DNA from: Rehmannia glutinosa
Taxonomy: Eukaryota; Streptophyta; Magnoliopsida; Lamiales; Orobanchaceae
Direction: 5' to 3'
NCBI GenBank assembly: GCA_016081115.2
Contig: CM071931.1
Location: 14,764,284 to 14,828,283, forward strand
Length of the DNA stretch: 64,000 bases
Made by a program: the position numbers and the translations under genes. Of this stretch, positions 56,859 through 64,000 are shown piece after piece. The notes beneath the pieces were generated by a model that was not told the DNA's origin, searched no databases, and saw only the letters and a list, made by a program, of their open reading frames with translations. Each line of letters starts with the position of its first letter. Position 1 is the stretch's first letter.

Positions 56859-59800
56859 TGTGAGACCCGAATTTTAACGTGAGATTCGGTGTTATGTAGT
56901 AATTATTTATTCGGCTATGTATCACAAACCTATTATTAATGAAACTCGACTCTATTTTTATTTATTTCTTCCAACGTCAATTACGCATTTCGCATTTTTA
57001 GAGCTTAGCAATTTTATATTCTTCCTCTAGTATTAATACTTGATCGAATGACTACTACTTTAGGAATATTAGACCTCCAACAATTTAGGAGTACATTCCA
57101 ATCCTTATCCTAATATTTCATCTTATTCTATAATTCATCCCAACCAATTTCCCAATCAATTTTTTTTTTAAAAAAAAAAAATATTTTTTTATATTTTTAA
57201 AAATTTAAAAATTACCATAAATGGGGAGGTTGTTTCATATTCTTTTCAAGACCTACAATTATATATTTATATATATATATATATTTACATATATATATAT
57301 ATATATTTTTTTTCTCAACTTTTGGTCACATGCTTAAAGGATGGACAAACTTTTCTTTCCACCAAATTCTAATAAATAAAAATACCAACACCATGATTAT
57401 TATTCCCTCCAACTTTTGGCTCCTTGTCTTAGGGAATCAATCATTTTTGTTATTTTTTTCTTTATCTACCAATATTATTCATTTCATAATTATCATAAAA
57501 ACACAAGACTTGCTTCCATTTTTCCTCTCTAAAGGATCAAATTCTTCAAGCATAAGGTAAGAATATCTTCATTTCTCCCAACTCTATTTTTCTTCTTCAA
57601 TCCTCAACCTTATACCTTCACCATTTAATGATGTTGAATCCTTCTTGTTGAGGTACTCCTAGAGAAAATTCTTGAAGAATAAGAGACCTAGATTTGACTA
57701 CAAGCTTGAAGAGGAAATTCAAGATTACATATTATTAAGGTGAGAAAATTATGGTTTTAGTATTTTTCTCTTGACAACATGAAGAATTAATTTTTGACTC
57801 AAGAATATAAATTTTTGGAGTTTAGGGGCTGACCTACATCATCTCAAGTGGAGGTTAGAGGCTTGAAGGAAAATTTCCATTTTTGAGACTACTTGAAGAT
57901 ATTAAGGTGAGTAGTAACCATTTGGTACTAGTATATTTTCTTTATACTTGAGACTTTAATTTTAACACCAAAATATGGTTTGGATACCATTTAGGGGCTG
58001 ATCTTCAAGAGTTTTAGTCAAGAAGTTGATTCAAGGAAGAAGACCACATTTTAGATCAACCCGAGAAACTACTACGAGGTGGGTGGAAATATTCTTTCAA
58101 CTTCTAGGTGTTTTAAATTGAAAATATGCATGTAGTATTTTGTTATTGAGAACTTGAGATATATATTATGTATTGCATGCTATTTTCTTATATCAAGTTG
58201 GAAAAATTCTCAAGTGTTGCTCAAAAATGTGATTTATCGAAAAATAGGGCATACATGCACATTTTATTGTTATACTTGATGAAATTTTGTATGAGAAGGA
58301 TATGTATGTGTATGACTCTTGAAATCTATGTTTTGAATGATTTATAACCTGGACAAGTCGAGCATAATTGATTAAATTTCAACTTTTGGACTTAAAATGC
58401 AAAAATGGAAAGTTGGTGGACTTAATTGCAAGAAAAATAAAATTTAAGGGACCCTCTGTAATTTTTGATTTTTGGGACTGAACTCAGGTTCAAAAATTAT
58501 GTTTTGATATTTTAATAAAGTTTTAAGAGTTTTTAGATAAATAAAATCAACCCTTGAAAGCCCAAGGACTAGATTGTAAAATTTGAGAAGTTTAAGGGCT
58601 ATTTTGCAAATTTCGAAACTGTACCAGACCCTAATTTTGAAATTTGAAATTTTAACTCTTAAGGGACTGGAAATAACATATTTTAAGTGTATTCCAAAAA
58701 TCCAAGTGTTTAGAGTTTGGAAAGTAATTTTATAAAAGTTGAAGGACTAAAGTGTAAAAGATTAAACTTGAGGACCCAAATGAAATTTCCAGGACTTATG
58801 CAGCCCATGCACCTGGAAATACTAATTTAACTATAACTTAATTATATTTTGGACCCAAGGTTTAAACTTCATAACAATTGGACCCCTAAAAAGCCTTAAA
58901 GGCAATTATTTCAAAATGGGACAAAAATGAAATTTTCAAAAGTTAAAGGACCTAAACTTATTTTTTTAAAACTGCTTTTGTCCCAATATCCCATTAACCA
59001 TAGTGACATTTTTCAACTGGAATCACATTAAAATCCCTTCCGGTTTGTGAGTTCCAATTATTTTAAACTTAGAGTCGAAATGGCAATTTTAACAAATTTG
59101 GGGCCAATATGAGAATTTTATAAAAACTCGGCCTCAAAACTTCAAAACCTGAATCTCTGAACAATTTGGAGAATTTAGGAACTGACCTCATAATTTTTCA
59201 AGGTCGGGATATTTATTTATTCAAATTTTAACCCCAAAAGTATTGGTTTTTACAAAACGGGCTAAATTGTAAAATTTCTTTTTATCAAGGACCTAACTCA
59301 AATTATTTTTCTTTTACTAAAACAGCCCTGGACCCTCTGATTTCAATTCTTAATTAAAATATTTTATTTTCTCAAAACCCTTGACTTATCGGACCGCCTT
59401 GACCGATTAATACCGATCGCGGGCGACTTTCACGTCTTGCGATTTGAATCTATAACGGGACTTATGTTTCACCTAATATTTCAAGATATCGAAGATTGCT
59501 TATCCTCCCGATAATCATCTTCATCCAAATAACTCCACCAACGCCATAATTACCTTACGCAAATTTTTGAAAAACTTTTCATGAATCGCTTTCCAATCAA
59601 TATACTGATCGCCTGGTTGACTACCCGAACGTGTATTTAATTTATCGCCCGAGTCAACTTGGTGTGTCGAGCTCACGATCGGAGTGGATACGTCGGGGAT
59701 GGAACCGGCAGCTCGGCCGCTATTCCACTCTTCCGCCCCATCGCCCTAATCCCGCAATCGAGGGACGGAGTTTGTCCAAGGGAAGGGTCGTAGATTTGAG

Positions 59801-60586
59801 GTATAATCATGATTATGACGAATCCGAACCTTGCTAGCTCCAACGTGGATTTTGTCTTTGCCTACGGAGCGATAAGGTGATGTGTCTTTGACCATCATGA
59901 ACGGGAGTTACAAGGAAGAACAAAGGAATCGTCGATCCACACGATTCTCGAGTTGAACGGAACGGGTTGGCGCTACATATCAAGACGCAAACCACTAATT
60001 GTCTTGTATAGGATTGGCGCTACACCTCGACGCAATCCCCATGTCTTGCTTGAACCATAATGCTGCGTGACCACGAATCGTTTTCTTAAATCGTATAAGT
60101 ATATTACTTAATATATTTATCACGACGCGCATGGACTATGTGTGAACACATGCATCATACCTCACGCGTTTTCATACAACCGTTTTCTCGCATTAACTAT
60201 TTATATCGCCACACTTGCACACGATCACCCCATCCATCGAGATTTTGTCTCATTCCCTCTCCCGTTTTCTAACCTTTAGATGAAGAGTTTCAAGACATTG
60301 AACCTCTGCAGATTGAATCCCTATCAAGAATGAGGAGCGACATTTCCTTTTACTTTTATTTGTTGTTGGACTCCTTCATTTTATTTCGTTGACTATAAGT
60401 TAATTCGGATAATCTTTTGGGTTGTATTCGGATACCGCTTGGACTTTAAGATGTAATTTGTACTCGTGTTTATTTTAATTCACGCATTAGACTCTATTTT
60501 ACTTGGAGTTTTGTATCTTTGGTTTAGATGTTGATTTATTTGTTTAAGTGATTGATCGTTGTCGCATCACGTTTGGGGCGTGATGA
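56859..60586 (+). repeat. Gypsy LTR C, about 3.7 kb
   Basis: Begins TGTGAGACCCG and ends near GGGGCGTGATGA just before the primer-binding site; these ends form the inverted match TGTGA.GCCCC/GGGGCGT. It contains GGGGCTGACC blocks at 57826 and 57992, a TA-repeat at 57256-57309 and the GC-rich segment CGAGCTCACGATCGG (59669). It acts as 3' LTR for the upstream fragment and 5' LTR for the downstream one. Confidence 0.75.
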
Positions 60587-60589
60587 TTA

Positions 60590-60601
60590 TGGTATCGAGC
60601 T
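60590..60601 (+). other. Primer-binding site, Gypsy
   Basis: TGGTATCGAGCT, one base from the usual TGGTATCAGAGC complementary to initiator-Met tRNA. Confidence 0.65.
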
Positions 60602-60869
60602 CGGCTAGTAAGATGGAAACTTACACCGAGCCGACCCAGGATAGGACTCCTGACCGTGTTGGGTAGCCGTGACTTGACTAATTAAGTTGTGAAATCAATT
60701 TCAAAAATGGCATAGAACCATATTATTGATGTTTAGGTTAAGCTAAAATTTATACTTGGAGAATCCATAGTCATACTTGATTTGACTTAATTGACTTTGA
60801 TCGACTTTCCTTAGTTATTCTTTCCTTGTTCTTCCCTATCTTTTCTTACTTCGCCTGGTCCTTCTTAGT

Positions 60870-61619
60870 TTGGCTTGTTCGGGATGGAGCCGACGCCACC
60901 TATCCGGGTGGGAATTATTGGAGGCCCGCGCCGAACGTGATTACTTCCGGGCATACACGAACCATGGCACCAGGAATACCTTCGAGCTATCTCGCATTGG
61001 CGGGAAGAACGCCGCCGCAACCAAGAATCGACACACCTCCCGGCAAAGAGCCAAGAGGAGAAGAACAATCTTACCCTCCTTGCTAAGGATCGCGAGGATA
61101 CCATCCGTGCTCGGAGGATCAAATCCAGTCAATCCAGGAACACTTGGAAGTTACTCGCACGAAGATGGAACGCGCGAGGAAGGCCGCGGAAAGTGGGAAA
61201 GGGAGGCATACATGTCGAGAGGCACCATCGATCGTCTCAAGATACTATCATCAAACAAATGCGGGTGATAGAGGACCTCACACATGCCTTAACTCACGGA
61301 TGTCGCTTTGGAGGTCGCCTTAGCAGCTAATGCGCCACCGTTGCCACCACCCGAGGGAACCCATGCCCGACTTCGAGGCCGATAATGAAGAGGATCCCGA
61401 GGAGGATCCAGAAGAAGATCCAGAAGAGGATCCCGATGAGGATCCAATGGAAGATGAAGAGCCCGAGGCGCTTGAAGCCGCCCCACTCGATGATGCTCCG
61501 GGACTGGAGCAGTGGCCAGATTTAGCCGACTGGCCTAATGCTGAGGTGGTACCTCAGCCCGATCAGGATCCGATTATGGACGAGGCCGCTAGTGATGATG
61601 ACGGCGACCTCACCGAGTA
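60870..61619 (+). pseudogene. Acidic/coiled ORF upstream of gag
   Basis: Between primer-binding site and gag lies a broken frame: a basic segment with ARAERDYFRAY and WEREAYMSRGTIDRLK (60870-61260), then, after a frame change, an acidic part (61330-61619) with five tandem EEDPE-type repeats (61387-61445) and an Asp-rich end DDDGDLTE before TAG. I recall extra ORFs before gag in some plant Gypsy elements, but I do not know this protein's role. Confidence 0.6.
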
Positions 61620-61897
61620 GATAACTTATATGCTAGATTTTAGCCGATGCTTAATTCCATCCTGTTGTATTTTGTTTTCAGTTGTACCTTAATCAAGTTG
61701 TATCCTGACTCTAGTTTATCTTCGATTTTATATTCCTGTTGTATGAACTCATTCGGGTGTATTCAAATTTCACATCAATGAATATACTTTTTCTACTTAT
61801 TCTATGTCTTGTGTATTGTTGTTGTGATATAACTTGTTATATGCAAGTACTTATTGAAATCATTCCTTTCTGAATTGTAGCTAAACCTACAGATACA

Positions 61898-63219
61898 TGG
61901 CCGAAACCGTGGACGAGGGAGACCCCGCCGTGTTCCCCGTAGGTATGTGGACGTACCCAGGGAACGGGTACCCTCCCCCGAACTACCACCACCTCCTCCG
62001 CCAATCACAGGAGATAACCTAACTGCAATAGCCTTGCAACAGATATTGGTTTTTATGAGGCAACAAGCAGAGCCTCGTCAGCCTAACCATGAACCTGCTC
62101 GAGAGACGAATGATCGTACCTTGGAGCGGTTTTCGCGATTCGACCCCGACTTTCTTAGGGGAACCGGATGACATGAAAGCAAAAGAATGGATCGAGAAAA
62201 TAGAGAATATCTTCAATGCTCTCCAATTCTCGGGGGAACAAAAGGTTACGCTCGCCGTGTTCGACTAGAATCACCGCTCGAGATTGGTGGAGAGCAGTTG
62301 AGAGAAAGTGGGAACAGGATCAAATAGATAGGACATGGGAAAATTTCTGGTCAATTCAATGAGCAATACATACCCCAAGTTGTGAAGGAGGCACACGGGA
62401 TGAATTCCATAAGTTGAGACAGGGGAACATGTATGTGGCCCAATACGAGTCTGAGTTCCATCGATTGTCCAAATATGCTCTGGGGACAATCAGTACAGAA
62501 GAGGACAAATTATATAAGTTCACACGGGATCAAGTTGGAACTTCAAAAAGCGCTTCTGATTTGTTGAAATGACAACTTACTCAGCCGCGGTAAAGGCAGC
62601 TCTCCGCATCGAGTCAGGACTAAACCGTATTGGACAGATTCAGCAGAGTAGGCCATCAAACAGTCTCAAGAGGACAGCTGTGGGACAACCATCTAAGCAG
62701 CCTGATAAGTTTCAGAAGGGACCAGCCAATAAGACGGACAAAGGAAAAGGACCGATACAAGAAAAACCAGGTCCAGTATGTGCACATTGCCAAAAAACGG
62801 GACATACTGTCAATGATTGTTGGCGCAAACAGGGGAAATGCTTGCTATGTGGTAGAACCCAAGACCGGCTAAAGGATTGCCCAAGTACGAGGATCGCACG
62901 AAACAAGTGCAGCCGCCAAAGCCGGGTAATGGCTGTGGGAAATCGGGCAAGGATGCCCGCCCGAGCATTTGCACTAGCCGGACATGAGGCTCCGGAGGCA
63001 ACAGACGTGGTGGAAGGTACGCTTCTAATATCTAGCCACTACGCTAAAGTACTATTTGACCCTGGATCAACGCATTCATTTGTCGCACCACATTTTGTAC
63101 ACAAGTTGCATGCATGCATGGAACATATGCCTATAGGTTTAGAAGTGTCCACTCTATGGGCGCAAGCCGATAATGAGATATTATCTATAATGCATGCGAA
63201 GTTAAGATTGATGAGATAA
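61898..63219 (+). pseudogene. Gypsy gag and protease start
   Basis: MAETVDEGDPAVFP near 61898, a Retrotrans_gag domain in shifting frames (62170-62570, with AKEWIEKIENIFNALQFSGE and MYVAQYESEFHRLSKYA), then 62569-63219: CCHC knuckle CAHCQKTGHTVNDC (about 62779-62820) and protease AKVLFDPGSTHSF (about 63046-63085). The catalytic D-S-G is D-P-G here, so the protease would be inactive. Confidence 0.8.
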
Positions 63220-63599
63220 ACTTTCCTGCCGATTTGATCTTGCTACCTATATCCGAATACGACATTATATTGGGAATGAATCTGGTTGTTCCGCACACCA
63301 TGCACAAATGGACCGCCATCACAAGTCCATTAAACTATGTGACCCGGTAAGCCCAAGTGGAAATTTCGGGAAGGGCACGGGTTAAGATTGCCCCAATCAT
63401 TTCAAAGCAATGAAAGTGGGAAAGCGATCACTAGAGAGGGGCACAAGGGTACTTGGCGTTTGTAATTAACAAACCTAAGGTTGAGACACAAATTAATCAA
63501 GTACCTATAGTATCGGAATATACGGATGTATTTCCACAAGAACTCACCACCTGCCCCTCCGGATAGGGAAGTTGAGTTCACCATCGAGTATTACCAGGA

Positions 63600-64000
63600 A
63601 CCGCCCGATCGCTTAACGCCGTATAGAATGGCTCTGTTGAGTTGCAAGAGTTGAAGACTCAATTACAAAAGCCGATGGATGTGGGATTTATCCGACCGAG
63701 CACGTCTCCATGGGGAGCAAGATCGTTTGTCAAAAAGAAAGATGGCACATTAAGATCGTGTATAGACTATCGCGGACTTAACGGCGTGACCATCAAGAAC
63801 AAATATCCCCTCCCGAGGATAGACGAATCGTTTGATCAACTTCAAGGAGCGACGATGTACTCAAGTTTGATTTACAACAAGGATATTATCGATTAAAGAT
63901 CCGTGAAGAGGACGCGTTTCCAAAACAAAGCATTTCGCATCGGATATGGACACTACGAGTTTGTAGTGATGCCTTTCGGTCGACAAACGCACCAAAGATC
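63600..64000 (+). pseudogene. Gypsy reverse transcriptase, partial
   Basis: LQELKTQLQKPMDVGFIRPS, then SPWGARSFVKKKDGTLRSCI, DYRGLN and KYPLPRIDE (63642-63840) are the N-terminal reverse-transcriptase motifs of Gypsy elements. A frame change near 63860 precedes YGHYEFVVMPF-type sequence, and the window ends before the catalytic YxDD box. Confidence 0.85.

Larger units (their letters stand above)
56194..64000 (+). mobile_element. Tekay/Del-like Gypsy chromovirus, rearranged, runs off window
   Basis: Order: 64-bp LTR start (D), integrase end plus chromodomain, complete LTR C, primer-binding site, acidic ORF, gag, protease, reverse transcriptase start. Two internal regions thus share one central LTR, the product expected from unequal recombination between tandem or allelic copies, followed by deletion. 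LTRs near 3.7 kb, the chromodomain and the TGTGA(G/C)GCCCC end are usual for the Tekay/Del lineage (knowledge of the family). All coding parts are frameshifted. Confidence 0.8.

Noticed and set aside
1..64000. CRISPR array, rRNA, tRNA genes or organelle DNA insertions
   Set aside because: No regularly spaced repeats with unique spacers and no recognisable rRNA, tRNA or plastid/mitochondrial gene; the hairpin array is not a CRISPR because its repeats are stem-loops with variable stems.

Overview
This window looks like nuclear DNA of a flowering plant, probably a eudicot. It is AT-rich, has one spliced gene with GT-AG introns, and is otherwise packed with degenerate LTR retrotransposons of plant lineages (Copia of Sirevirus, Ale-like and Tork/TNT1-94-like type, and a Tekay/Del-like Gypsy chromovirus), hAT- and Mutator-type MITEs and a SINE-like unit. 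There are no bacterial-type operons, CRISPR arrays or rRNA genes, and I recognised no tRNA gene. The species cannot be named from sequence alone.

Layout. 1-3532: minus-strand end of a Sirevirus-like element with gag remnants and one LTR. 4182-5380: palindromic Mutator-type MITE with an exact 9-bp target duplication. 6294-6815: broken RNase H-like fragment. 7219-13644: Copia element with two LTRs and a decayed gag-pol. About 14640-26074: a second, minus-strand Copia element, interrupted by a hAT MITE (16244-17387) and by a complete gag-only Sirevirus-like element (19035-24425, exact 5-bp target duplication). 26545-31785: a tandemly duplicated block with three copies of a tetraspanin-like gene; only the inverted copy (31177-31785, minus) keeps an open frame. 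33548-34064 and 27277-27961: two related hAT MITEs. 34782-34917: SINE-like unit. 35298-45299: the one clear host gene, a 14-exon HAD-superfamily cytosolic-5'-nucleotidase-like protein (NT5DC type), predicted 549 aa, with its motifs intact. 48952-64000: a chain of long Gypsy LTRs and internal fragments. It encloses a 2.6-kb second copy of the 3' end of the nucleotidase gene (53598-56193) and ends inside a reverse transcriptase.

How the parts relate. The nucleotidase gene is the only feature likely to have an ordinary cellular job. The rest records transposition, nested insertion, unequal recombination and deletion, some of it at short microhomologies. The observation I find most novel is in the transcribed leader part of the Sirevirus-like LTRs (19842-20079, 23968-24211 and, in reverse, 2072-2439). 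It is an array of about nine to eleven short stem-loops, most with the same 7-nt loop (TGTGGTA/G and variants). Their 6-9-bp stems differ in sequence yet stay paired through compensatory and G-U changes, which suggests a selected RNA structure.
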